Assembly (NCBI RefSeq): GCF_000789235.1
Contig: NZ_KN525716.1
Span: 1,256,501-1,320,500, forward strand
Origin: Wocania ichthyoenteri Th78
Lineage (GTDB): Bacteria; Bacteroidota; Bacteroidia; Flavobacteriales; Flavobacteriaceae
DNA length: 64,000 nt
Direction: 5' to 3'
The notes under the pieces were generated by a model. It was not told where the DNA came from. It was given only the letters and a program-made list of their open reading frames with translations, and made no database searches. The position numbers and the translations under genes are program-made. The first letter of the stretch is position 1; the number at the start of each line of letters is the position of its first letter. Positions 36,001 through 43,230 of the stretch are shown here, in pieces.

Positions 36001-36536
36001 CCATCATCAAGACCAGCAGCACCATTTATCGATAAGTTTAATATCTTTCCAAGATGTTTCCCCCAATTATCACTACAGTTTTTAACGCCATGAGATTTTA
36101 TTATTTCTTTTACACTACTTTCATTATTCCAACTAAATTTATCATCCATATACTTCCCTGATAAACCTCCGCTTACACTACTATTAATATTTACGCCAAA
36201 ACCTGTACCTGCACTTATCCTAGAATTTACACCATATTTAAATGATGCCGAAATTTTCAAAATCCCTTTATTAACTCGAACTGGAAATTGGTATTCAGGA
36301 ATATCATTTCCTGAATATCTTCGTCCTTGGTAGGTATAGGATGTAATACTAACATTTCCAATAACTACAGATACATAAGGGTTACCTAGATAACATTCAG
36401 CTTTATATTTAATTGTACCTGATATTGATGCTCCTTTATGATTACCACTAAAGCTTTGAGTATGAACCCCACTTTGTCCTGTTGCCGTTATTATAAAAAA
36501 GAAAGAAATTATTGAATAGTAAATTAATTTTCTCAT
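33087..36536 (-). CDS. Large exported TPR/coiled-coil protein with MORN-like insert
   Basis: This 1149-residue protein has a signal peptide (cleavage near ATG-Q, residue 20). Its parts are: a beta-rich N-terminal domain (about 22-140; Gly/Ser-rich strands); TPR units (about 205-290 and 335-385; YDAAEKLYRDVLKVD, YTNAIQEYKRALNNG, YNKAINEYKKALVLDP) separated by Lys/Glu coiled coil (about 300-340); a long coiled coil (390-560); MORN-like strands (about 755-890; YFESGEVDSRAYYNKG, FRDEYNAKGKLIDRK); and a C-terminal TPR array (about 905-1130). No enzyme motif is seen. It is exported and probably a scaffold. The MORN protein gene lies 29 bp upstream on the same strand, implying a shared operon and partnership. 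The exact family is not recognised. Confidence 0.75.
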   Translation of the reverse strand: MRKLIYYSIISFFFIITATGQSGVHTQSFSGNHKGASISGTIKYKAECYLGNPYVSVVIGNVSITSYTYQGRRYSGNDIPEYQFPVRVNKGILKISASFKYGVNSRISAGTGFGVNINSSVSGGLSGKYMDDKFSWNNESSVKEIIKSHGVKNCSDNWGKHLGKILNLSINGAAGLDDGVDQKLEEAIKKLIKNNKAKELLNAANRQFSNSNYDAAEKLYRDVLKVDYSNQEAKDKLAKISLIKKNEKLEKAFNDLISSGDNYYRSEDYTNAIQEYKRALNNGFDNEKAQSKIQDAQDAKEKQLQDLKAKKDAEKNANEEKAEKNAKLKEAENKLDETRAFVQRGDAFLKSTHYNKAINEYKKALVLDPDNTTLKNHIKKIETSLKNKKEEKEFQEKLAEKKAKEDAEYYANRRERLAATEQSIDAQIKAAKKAGDYIQSSINQISQQNASYNAYKSKIEAATRMRKSDDPDEIIRQFNDKLVELERLSEQRYNQLVKEIKAYHAQQSSYNTTQLDQAATNLGVALGSMGLSKRIAKEKAASVEKLEGKKREMLTKIKDNLVKDFKKNRENFFRRAASEIAVDKEKYYLDMTKYYQCKIDRVQSQFSIDNTDWVNPYCNKVTENSSSNNSPSDKQLFDASLRKYKNPNKYYQQASKDFVGMAIKANPKKADYYFHRAKFEETGSKKHISLLMKTFDLNKDYPNVKKLLAESLAEKKRTDETTFFDKDWKITSKKEAFYYRPLVDMKSNPFRIKNYYSSNNQLQMEGFATGADDKNNIIFDGEVIFYFESGEVDSRAYYNKGVLKQVLKKNKNGYIKIGFFNGKNNPLFVSVNFGKIIDINNWNTGFVKNVKWNYTSAHKKKYNKYLGFNFDERGDLLFRDEYNAKGKLIDRKVEDRIDAMHAASENYIENKEYKQAIKFLENGIVLYPNDALLHYYLGYAKSRNENLFSSLNKTINKSVNVSLSNKISKNNEEAIEYFIKGLNLVTNNKELELKFYNELGNLYYKVEYFSKSAEIFNKALKIQPRNAPLLNSYSRSLALSTQQLDEAQKMIKLCNSIEPNNHNYQDTYAWVLYKKGNFKEANIWLDKAFENGGKVNPIIWEHKGDVSYKLGDKNTAIDCWEMAKSLNKENGGKVSDYLNQKIKKKMLLE

Positions 36537-36565
36537 GCTACATTAATTTTTTTTAATTATTAAAT

Positions 36566-37624
36566 CTAACCACGTACACCCGTCAAATATGATTTAGCTT
36601 GCTTTAGAAAAAGTATCCGTTTTCTACATTCTTCCTCATCACATTTCCTCTTTGTTTCTTCACGTAAATAACTTGTTATTATGTTAATAGCATTTTGTAT
36701 TGAATACCAGGGTATCTTTTCGACCTCTTTACTGACCAAGTAAGCACAAATCTCGTTTCCTATTCTTTTCGTTTCTCTTGCATAATTGCTTGTAGGCTTT
36801 ATCCTATTAAGCAATTCTTTTATTTCTTTAGCAGACGAGGCACAATTTGGCGATTTGTGCAATTCACTATTAATAACTACATTATCTTGTTGTTTACCGT
36901 CCGACTCTTTTCCCTCATAAAAATATTTTTGCTTAATGCCTCCTCCGTAGGTATAGTACGTACTTAATCCATGTCTTTTCCATTTCCCTCTATCATCTCC
37001 TTGATTATAAAAATACTTGTAACTACTTTTTGATTGAAGTTTTCCTTTTTTACTATTTGCTGTCGCACCACCACTAGAATAAGAATATCTAATACCAGAA
37101 AAACCATTGTAATCGTATTCATACATTATATTTCCAGAAGAATAGTAATCTATCCATTTGCCTTGTTTAATACCTTTATCGTATTGACCCGAACTTATAA
37201 CCCGGTCCTTAGTTTCATATTTCAGATACTCACCATGTCTTTGCCCAAATGCATAAGTTGTAAGTTCTTTTAAATAGGTTTTCCCTTTCACAATGGAGTA
37301 TATTTCAGAAAGCCCATGTTTTTGTCCATAAACATATTGTGTTTTATCTCTTAAATATTCAATTCTTGGTTCATCATAAGTTTGGTCATAAATATAAATT
37401 GTACCATGTAAAACCATCTTACCACCCAACTCAATCCATGTTGATTTTTTGTCTTTTTCAAATTTTATTCCATAAGTATTCCCATCAGAAGAAGTCCATT
37501 TATGTTTTCCTCCTTCTTTTAGTTTATCAAAATCGCTTAATTGAATTGAAGACACATTTGGAAATTTTAGTTCTTGTCCTCCTAATAATTGCAAGGAAAA
37601 TAAAATTAATAGTAAACTTTTCAT
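36566..37624 (-). CDS. Exported MORN-repeat protein (YwqK/MORN_2-like)
   Basis: This is a 352-residue protein when started at the ATG at 37624. That gives a proper signal peptide (MKSLLLILFSLQLLGGQ); the in-frame ATG at 37699 adds 25 residues before it and is rejected. Residues about 70-235 carry repeated MORN-type units (YGQKHGLSEIY, FGQRHGEYLKYE, YDKGIKQGKWIDYYSSGNI, WKRHGLSTYYTYGGGIK). The C-terminal 100 residues are helical, with cysteines (KRKCDEEECRK). Proteins of this type are sometimes labelled YwqK antitoxins, but the signal peptide makes a cytosolic antitoxin role unlikely here. It is the first gene of a pair with the large TPR protein. Confidence 0.75.
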   Translation of the reverse strand: MKSLLLILFSLQLLGGQELKFPNVSSIQLSDFDKLKEGGKHKWTSSDGNTYGIKFEKDKKSTWIELGGKMVLHGTIYIYDQTYDEPRIEYLRDKTQYVYGQKHGLSEIYSIVKGKTYLKELTTYAFGQRHGEYLKYETKDRVISSGQYDKGIKQGKWIDYYSSGNIMYEYDYNGFSGIRYSYSSGGATANSKKGKLQSKSSYKYFYNQGDDRGKWKRHGLSTYYTYGGGIKQKYFYEGKESDGKQQDNVVINSELHKSPNCASSAKEIKELLNRIKPTSNYARETKRIGNEICAYLVSKEVEKIPWYSIQNAINIITSYLREETKRKCDEEECRKRILFLKQAKSYLTGVRG

Positions 37625-37753
37625 TGAACTTTTAAAAATGTCCGTTTTGCAATAAATAGAACCAATCATATAGTGTATTTCATTAATTAAACACAACATT
37701 AACAGGTAAATATTTGGGAGAGTAAAACTAGGTTAGGATAAAAATAATGATAA

Positions 37754-37789
37754 AAGGTGTTTGATTATGGTTATTTAATCAAACACCTT
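37754..37789 (-). terminator. Terminator of the PAS-LuxR gene
   Basis: A perfect 14-bp stem (37754-37767 with 37776-37789, 8-nt loop) is followed on the minus strand by TTTTATCATTATTTTT. It separates the regulator gene from the MORN/TPR pair. Confidence 0.75.
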
Positions 37790-37912
37790 AAAATAATTCT
37801 CCTTAAGAACTAATTAATAGCTTCACAAAGATGCATTAATCTATTATTAAACACAATACTTAATTTGAGTATATTAAGTAGTCTTTTATGTTACTAATAG
37901 TCTAAAAAAATA

Positions 37913-38683
37913 TCAAATAATAGTATTCTTTAGTTTTAATAAAGCCACTAGCTCTCCGGTAGAAGAAATATTTAACTTTTTTAAAATATTACGCCTATGT
38001 GTATCAACCGTGTGTGAACTAATACTTAGATTTTCAGCAATAGCTTTACTAGATTTGTTTAACAACAATAATCTTATAATATCGCGCTCTCTATTACTTA
38101 TTCCATCCGACAAGAGTTTTTGAGAAAAGTTATTAAAGTAGATAGTTTCATATTCACTATTAGCATTTAAAATTTTAGCAGTTGCAGTAATATCAAGCTT
38201 TATTTTAGAGTCTAAAACTGTATAATGAGCAAGTCCTATTATAGGTTTATCATCACTATCAAACTCAAGTGGCGTTGTGTTTTGTATAACATTCACATAA
38301 TTATCTTTAGCATTCTTTAAACGATAATTCCAAGTGTAACTCATTTTCTTTCTATCATCAATACTTGTATTATTTAATGTAAAATTCATAAGTTCATTTA
38401 AAGCTTTAAGCCATAGCTCTAAATCATCTGGATGCATTTTACTCCAAAAATATCGCATTCCCCGAGCTTTCAACTCATTTTTATCCACCCCTAAACATGC
38501 TTTTATGTTCTTGCTGATAAATTCAAAACTTAAATCTTGAGTATTAGTGACACAAAAAAAAGTAGAACTATAAGGTAAGTATGTATCTAATTCTTTTATT
38601 TTTTGAATATGCTTTTCTAAGGATGGATTTTCGTAAGATTTAAATATTTCTTTATATGCATCTTTAACACTACCATTATTCAT
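37913..38683 (-). CDS. PAS domain - LuxR-type transcriptional regulator
   Basis: This 256-residue cytosolic regulator has a PAS-like sensor region at about 40-165 (LSFEFISKNIKACLGV ... FWSKMHPDDLELW ... YRLKNAKDNYVNVIQNTTPLEFDSD) and a LuxR/FixJ helix-turn-helix at about 193-250 (ISNRERDIIRLLLLNKSSKAIAENL, SSHTVDTHRRNILKKLNI). The signal sensed is unknown. It lacks a phospho-receiver domain. It is separated by a strong terminator from the MORN/TPR pair downstream and lies 146 bp from a tRNA-Val gene; whether it controls that pair is an open question. Confidence 0.88.
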   Translation of the reverse strand: MNNGSVKDAYKEIFKSYENPSLEKHIQKIKELDTYLPYSSTFFCVTNTQDLSFEFISKNIKACLGVDKNELKARGMRYFWSKMHPDDLELWLKALNELMNFTLNNTSIDDRKKMSYTWNYRLKNAKDNYVNVIQNTTPLEFDSDDKPIIGLAHYTVLDSKIKLDITATAKILNANSEYETIYFNNFSQKLLSDGISNRERDIIRLLLLNKSSKAIAENLSISSHTVDTHRRNILKKLNISSTGELVALLKLKNTII

Positions 38684-38792
38684 ACTTGAGAGATTTTTTT
38701 AAAAATAGATAAAATTCTTGGTTTGTAAAAACATATACCCTTTTAAACCTCTAGCAATAGGCTTAACAATAATGAAGAGACATCTATAAAAT

Positions 38793-38827
38793 AAAAAATC
38801 CTAAAGCAAATGCTTTAGGATTTTTTT
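38793..38827 (-). terminator. Terminator downstream of tRNA-Val
   Basis: A perfect 15-bp stem (38793-38807 with 38812-38826, loop AAAT) sits directly beyond the tRNA 3' end on the minus strand, with A/T tracts on both flanks. Confidence 0.85.
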
Positions 38828-38828
38828 G

Positions 38829-38903
38829 TGGGCGCGAAGGGATTCGAACCCCTGACCCCTTGGGTGTAAACCAAGTGCTCTGAACCAACTGAGCTACGCG
38901 CCC
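38829..38903 (-). tRNA. tRNA-Val (anticodon TAC)
   Basis: This is a 75-nt cloverleaf on the minus strand. The acceptor GGGCGCG pairs with CGCGCCC; the D-arm is GCTC...GAGC; the anticodon stem CTTGG/CCAAG holds loop TTTACAC (anticodon TAC, reading GTA and related valine codons); the T-arm loop is TTCGAAT. Discriminator A is followed by CAAA, so the CCA end is not encoded. It borders the accessory-looking block at 31971-38683; no duplicated tRNA 3' end was noticed in the window. Confidence 0.95.
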
Positions 38904-39010
38904 TCTAAATTGGACTGCAAATATAACCTAGTTTTTAATATTGCAAAAACTTTTTTGATAAAAAATAAATAAATTTTCACTCTAAAGCTAAGTCTTCATT
39001 TGAAGCGTTG

Positions 39011-39754
39011 TTACTCAACTTTTTTCATCTCCATAACAATTTTAGTAACAACCTTTTGCCCCATGATTTCAAAATCCATATTGATATTAGATATTGTGGG
39101 TACTCCTGAAACTTTATCGATATTCATAACACCTGTTAAGCTTCCTGTAGAAGATCCCGAGATATCGCCTTTAACATCTAACACAACTTCTTTATCATCA
39201 ATAAATTTCACAGTATAAATGCTTTTAATTTTCATACCATTACTATCCTTTTCTGCTACCCATGAATAACCAGTAGTTACTGCTTCTTTTGGATAAACTA
39301 CGCTTTCAGTTTGACTAGTAAATTGATCTACGTTTCCTGAACCTTTGACCATTTTCATTTCTAAAACCTCGCCATAAACATTTGTTTGAGTTGACAAAAC
39401 CGTTTCTAGCATTGGTTTCATTTGCACACTCATTAATTTAGCAGTTTCATCTAAATCTTCTTCTTTAAGGTTTGAATCATAATTTATCTTCATACCAGAC
39501 TGCTCCATATTCATTTTAATGCTTTTAAAGCTCAATTCTGAGTTATAGACTCCCTCATCACTAACATCAATTACTTCAATAGGCATTTCAATAACCATAT
39601 CCATAATCATAGTACCTTCCCCCATGTTTTGCTTCATGTCCATTTGCATTAAATACTTATCACCTTTATTATAGTTTAGTCTTAAAAGTGTTGACTCTTG
39701 CGCAAATGATAATGTTGCTGTAACTAGTAATAAAAGTGTAAAAAAGTTCTTCAT
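39011..39754 (-). CDS. Exported protein, DUF6263-like
   Basis: This 247-residue protein has a signal peptide (cleavage near SFA-Q, residue 19). The mature part is beta-rich and Met-rich, with patterns LLRLNYNKGDKYLMQMDMKQNM, SELSFKSIKMNMEQSG, and VDQFTSQTESVVYPKEAVTTGYSWVAE. This matches my recollection of DUF6263 proteins, which are predicted periplasmic and of unknown role. A TATATTTG promoter-like box lies 30 bp upstream. Architecture and composition recall the TapB-like protein at 15036-15713, though similarity at residue level is low. Confidence 0.65.
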   Translation of the reverse strand: MKNFFTLLLLVTATLSFAQESTLLRLNYNKGDKYLMQMDMKQNMGEGTMIMDMVIEMPIEVIDVSDEGVYNSELSFKSIKMNMEQSGMKINYDSNLKEEDLDETAKLMSVQMKPMLETVLSTQTNVYGEVLEMKMVKGSGNVDQFTSQTESVVYPKEAVTTGYSWVAEKDSNGMKIKSIYTVKFIDDKEVVLDVKGDISGSSTGSLTGVMNIDKVSGVPTISNINMDFEIMGQKVVTKIVMEMKKVE

Positions 39755-39783
39755 AATGTTTTAAATTTTATTTTATATGTTTT

Positions 39784-39791
39784 CAAATATA
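39784..39791 (-). promoter_or_regulatory. Promoter -7 box of the DUF6263-like gene
   Basis: The minus strand reads TATATTTG, an exact TAnnTTTG match in the gap after folC. Confidence 0.4.
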
Positions 39792-39812
39792 ATATCTTAA
39801 AATAGAATTGTA

Positions 39813-41030
39813 TTAAACTATTTCTGCAATTACAAAAGTACTACCACCAACAAATATAAAATCATTTAGGTTTGCGCCTTTTAAAGCTGTTTTATACGCT
39901 TCATTTACAGAATTATAAGCATCGCCTACTAAATCGTATTTGTTTAAAGTTTCTTTAAGTTTATTAGCATCCATTCCTCTAGGAATATCTGGTTTACAAA
40001 AATAATAGGTAGCACTTTTTGGTAGTAAATCTACAATAGTGTTTATGTCTTTATCATTTACAACTCCAAAAACAACATGAAGCGCATCAAATTTTTCTTC
40101 TAAAAGCTGATGCATCACATATTGTAAACCCTCTCTATTGTGTCCTGTATCGCAAACTACTTTTGGTTTTTCGTTTAAAACCTGCCAACGCCCTAATAAA
40201 CCAGTATTTTTAATAACCTGTACTAAACCTTCTTTTATATTTTGTTCTGAAATTTTGTATCCTTTTTTTTGAAGCTCCTTAACTGTTTGAATGACTGTCC
40301 TAATATTTTTTGACTGATAGCTTCCTAATAAATCTGATTTATAAACTTCGGTGATTTCTCTATCTGCAAAAACGATATGCGATTTATTCTTTTTCGCTAA
40401 ATCTTTAAAAACTGATTGTGTTTCTTTTTGAGTTTCGCCAATTACAACAGGAATATTAGGCTTAATTACACCACCTTTTTCAAAAGCAATAGCCTCTAGT
40501 GTATTGCCTAAAAATTGTGTGTGGTCTAAACCAATATTTGTAATAACCGAAACTTCTGGGGCAATAATATTGGTAGAATCTAGTCGTCCGCCTAAACCCA
40601 CTTCAACAACAGCAATATCAACTTTTTCTTTTGAAAAATAATCGAATGCCATTCCAACGGTCATTTCAAAAAATGACAATTGATTGGCTTCAAAAAAACC
40701 TTCGTTTTGTTTTATAAAACCAATTACAAACTGCTTGCTGACTTCTTTTCCGTTAATTTTAATACGCTCTCTAAAATCTTTTAAATGCGGAGAAGTATAA
40801 AGTCCAACTTTGTAACCAGCTTCCTGTAAAATAGATGCCAGCATATGACTTGTTGAACCTTTTCCATTAGTACCAGCAACATGAATGGATTTGAATTTAT
40901 GTTCTGGATGATTTAAATGTTCAGCTAATTTTAAAGTATTTGATAAATCTTTTTTGAATGCCGATTTACCCTGTTTTTGATACATTGGCAGTTGAGAAAA
41001 CATCCAATCGAGAGTATCTTGATACGTCAT
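39813..41030 (-). CDS. folC: Bifunctional folylpolyglutamate / dihydrofolate synthase
   Basis: This 405-residue Mur-ligase-like enzyme adds glutamate to dihydropteroate and folates. The N-terminal ATP loop (VAGTNGKGSTSHML), GLYTSPHLKDFRERI, EVGLGGRLDSTNI and NIGLDHTQFLGNTLEAIAFEKGGVI are diagnostic. The C-terminal domain contains CDTGHNREGL. The gene begins 3 bp after the TonB-like gene in the same direction, so it is probably transcribed with the exbB-exbD-tonB set. Confidence 0.95.
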   Translation of the reverse strand: MTYQDTLDWMFSQLPMYQKQGKSAFKKDLSNTLKLAEHLNHPEHKFKSIHVAGTNGKGSTSHMLASILQEAGYKVGLYTSPHLKDFRERIKINGKEVSKQFVIGFIKQNEGFFEANQLSFFEMTVGMAFDYFSKEKVDIAVVEVGLGGRLDSTNIIAPEVSVITNIGLDHTQFLGNTLEAIAFEKGGVIKPNIPVVIGETQKETQSVFKDLAKKNKSHIVFADREITEVYKSDLLGSYQSKNIRTVIQTVKELQKKGYKISEQNIKEGLVQVIKNTGLLGRWQVLNEKPKVVCDTGHNREGLQYVMHQLLEEKFDALHVVFGVVNDKDINTIVDLLPKSATYYFCKPDIPRGMDANKLKETLNKYDLVGDAYNSVNEAYKTALKGANLNDFIFVGGSTFVIAEIV

Positions 41031-41032
41031 TG

Positions 41033-41881
41033 CTATTGACCCAATTTGAAGTTTACCTTAACAAAACCGATTTGTTTTGCTGGTGCTTTAGAATCTGCTG
41101 GCCATTTATGAGATAAGGCTATTTTTTTTGCAGGTTCTAATAAACATTGCGCTGTGTTTGTAGTGCCTTTTACACCTGGAGTAGCCTCAACTACGTTGCC
41201 ATTTTTATTAACTACAATTCTAACGATAACCATTCCTGATTCGTTACAATCTTGCTTTAGTGTTTTATACGATGCTCTACCCCTACCATTTAAACCATAA
41301 CCAACACCACCAGTTCCAGAGCCTTTGCCTCCAAAATAACTTGGAGCGTAAGGGTCGCCATCTAATTGTCCTTTATCGCCTGCTTTATTGTCGTTGCCTT
41401 CGCTACCAGTTTCGCTTCCTTCAGATTTGCTAACACCGCCAATTAAGGCATCTAACTTTTTCTTTTTTTCTTCTTGTTCTCGTTTTTCTTTAGCAATTCT
41501 ATCGGCTTCTGCTTTGGCTTTAGCATCTGCAATCGCTTTCGCTTTAGCCTCGGCTTCTTTCTGTTTTTTTATTGCGATAGCTTCAGAGTTATCTTCGGTT
41601 AAAACCTCTTCTTTAGTTTCTGAAGATTTTGTTGGTTCTGCTTTAGCAACATCTGGTTGTGGTGGCTCTTCAATTTCTCTTGGTTCAGACTTTACAGGTT
41701 TTTTTGGCTGCACATTACCTTTACCAAAATCTGTTGTTCCAAAATTGACAGCAATACCGTATTCTTCTGGCGGATCCATATAGGTTGTACCTACCACAAA
41801 CAATAGCACCAAAAGAATGATAGTAATCAACGCTGTGATTCTAGCAGAATTCTTTTCGTGTATGGTTTCAAAATATTTCAT
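41033..41881 (-). CDS. TonB-family energy transducer
   Basis: This is a 282-residue protein from the ATG at 41881; an upstream in-frame ATG at 41917 would add 12 residues before the usual MKYFETIHEKNSARITALIT start. It has one N-terminal membrane helix (about 16-33), a Pro/Glu/Lys region, an Ala/Lys/Glu coiled coil (about 95-140), a Gly-rich stretch, and a C-terminal TonB-like domain (about 200-282; GMVIVRIVVNKNGNVVEATPG, INFKL-type end KVNFKLGQ). It would couple the ExbB/ExbD proton channel to outer-membrane receptors or an envelope-spanning Tol-like function. Dispersed repeat copy C separates it from exbD. Confidence 0.88.
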   Translation of the reverse strand: MKYFETIHEKNSARITALITIILLVLLFVVGTTYMDPPEEYGIAVNFGTTDFGKGNVQPKKPVKSEPREIEEPPQPDVAKAEPTKSSETKEEVLTEDNSEAIAIKKQKEAEAKAKAIADAKAKAEADRIAKEKREQEEKKKKLDALIGGVSKSEGSETGSEGNDNKAGDKGQLDGDPYAPSYFGGKGSGTGGVGYGLNGRGRASYKTLKQDCNESGMVIVRIVVNKNGNVVEATPGVKGTTNTAQCLLEPAKKIALSHKWPADSKAPAKQIGFVKVNFKLGQ

Positions 41882-41930
41882 TTTTATAATTATAAACAGA
41901 GATAAAATCCTGTTCAATTAGAAAGATTAC

Positions 41931-41985
41931 CACATTTCGACTGCGCTCAATGCAGGCTATATTGTTTTTTTTACTCGTAATGACG
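41931..41985. repeat. Dispersed repeat copy C inside the exbD-tonB gap
   Basis: CACATTTCGACTGCGCTCAA (41931-41950) resembles the repeat at 20108-20132. It is followed by an A/T tract and CGTAATGACG, recalling the GTCATTCC-type repeat end. It lies within a probable operon. Confidence 0.45.
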
Positions 41986-41991
41986 GTCTAA

Positions 41992-42384
41992 TTAATTAGG
42001 CTTTACTGCTAAAATGACTTTAAATTTATTTCTATTTGCTATGTCCATGACTTTTACAACATTTTCAACAGGCACAGATTTTTCAGCTCTTAAAACTATA
42101 GTTGGCTTTTCTTGAGATGATAATGCTGCTAACAACTCATTTTCTAAAACACTTATTCCTACTCGTTTTTGGTCTATATAATAAGTTAAATCCTTTTTTA
42201 TACTCACTGCAACCGATTTTTTATTTTCGGTTTTACCACTAGCTTTTGGTAACAAAATATCAATCGCATTAGTGGTGACTAAGGTTGAAGCAATCATAAA
42301 AAATATAAGTAACAGAAATACAATATCTGTCATTGACGACATATTGAATTCTGGTGTAACCTTATTTCTTCCTCTAAAGTTCAT
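41992..42384 (-). CDS. exbD: ExbD/TolR-family proton-channel subunit
   Basis: This 130-residue protein has a short cytosolic start, one membrane helix (about 18-38) with the conserved Asp20 (SSMTDIVFLLLIFFMIAS) that carries protons, and a periplasmic ExbD domain. It works with the ExbB-type protein encoded 1 bp upstream and the TonB-like protein downstream. TolR would be the alternative label; linkage to TonB-like rather than Pal/TolB genes favours ExbD. Confidence 0.92.
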   Translation of the reverse strand: MNFRGRNKVTPEFNMSSMTDIVFLLLIFFMIASTLVTTNAIDILLPKASGKTENKKSVAVSIKKDLTYYIDQKRVGISVLENELLAALSSQEKPTIVLRAEKSVPVENVVKVMDIANRNKFKVILAVKPN

Positions 42385-42385
42385 A

Positions 42386-43087
42386 TTACGTAGGTTCGTT
42401 TAAATGATCTAAAAACTCTAACGAGTTTGCTTCCATTTGATAGACAACCTTATCAGTTCTCACCACCAAATGGTTGTAAGCAATGTAAGCCACAATACCC
42501 ACAATTAAACCAGCAACCGTGGTTGTCATGGCTGTATACAATCCGCTTGCTAAAACATCCATTTCAATAGAGCCTCCTGCATTGGCCAATTCAAATATTG
42601 CTAATATCATTCCAACTACCGTACCAAGAAACCCAATCATTGGTGCAGCTCCAGAAATAGTAGCCAAAACACTGACATTTTTTTCTAATCCGTAAATCTC
42701 TAAACGTCCTGCATTTTCAATAGCAGTATTAATATCGGCAAGTGGTTTTCCTATTCTAGAAATTCCCTTACCAATTAACCTGGACACTGGTGAATTTACT
42801 TGAGCACATAGCATTTGAGCAGAGTCAATTTTACCATTACTTACATGATCTTTAATTTGATTCATAAAATTAGCATCTATTTTTGATGCGGCTTTTATGG
42901 CAAATAATCTTTCAAAATAAATATATGATGCTACAATAAGCAGTAAAAACAAAATAGCAATTATAACTTGTCCGGCAGCGCCTCCGCTACTAATTAATTC
43001 AATAATTGAAAGTGTTTTTTCAACTGATTCTTCATCAGTGATTAATTCTGCCCCCTCCTGTGTGTTTAGTAATAAAATATTTAGCAT
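42386..43087 (-). CDS. exbB: MotA/TolQ/ExbB proton-channel protein
   Basis: This 233-residue inner-membrane protein has three predicted helices: about 37-60 (VIIAILFLLLIVASYIYF), 140-165 (LATISGAAPMIGFLGTVVGMILAIF) and 185-210 (LYTAMTTTVAGLIVGIVAYIAY). The GFLGTVxGMI and TTTVAGL signatures are those of the ExbB/TolQ family. It forms the pentameric channel with ExbD and is the first gene of the exbB-exbD-tonB-folC run. A TAATTTTG box lies about 53 bp upstream. Confidence 0.93.
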   Translation of the reverse strand: MLNILLLNTQEGAELITDEESVEKTLSIIELISSGGAAGQVIIAILFLLLIVASYIYFERLFAIKAASKIDANFMNQIKDHVSNGKIDSAQMLCAQVNSPVSRLIGKGISRIGKPLADINTAIENAGRLEIYGLEKNVSVLATISGAAPMIGFLGTVVGMILAIFELANAGGSIEMDVLASGLYTAMTTTVAGLIVGIVAYIAYNHLVVRTDKVVYQMEANSLEFLDHLNEPT

Positions 43088-43139
43088 ATAATTAAATTTA
43101 TTGCAACTGTATAACGTATCTTTTTTTGTTAAAGTATAG

Positions 43140-43147
43140 CAAAATTA
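43140..43147 (-). promoter_or_regulatory. Promoter -7 box of exbB
   Basis: The minus strand reads TAATTTTG, an exact TAnnTTTG match, in the gap after nhaD. Confidence 0.4.
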
Positions 43148-43157
43148 CTTTTTGCTT

Positions 43158-43183
43158 AGATTCCCGTTTTCATAGGAATGACA
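43158..43183. repeat. Dispersed repeat copy D
   Basis: AGATTCCCGTTTTCATAGGA followed by ATGACA is the reverse-complement type of the GTCATTCCTG...GAATCT outer repeat seen at 30623-30672. Confidence 0.5.
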
Positions 43184-43230
43184 ATTTCAATGTAAACCCA
43201 AGACATTCTGCCTTGTGAAATTCTTTTCAA

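Noticed and set aside
36566-37624. MORN protein as the antitoxin of a toxin-antitoxin pair
   Set aside because: It has a signal peptide, and its neighbour is an exported scaffold-like protein with no toxin motif.
38829-38903. tRNA-Val as an integration site of a mobile island
   Set aside because: No direct repeat of the tRNA 3' end was seen in the window and there is no integrase gene, so an island boundary cannot be claimed.
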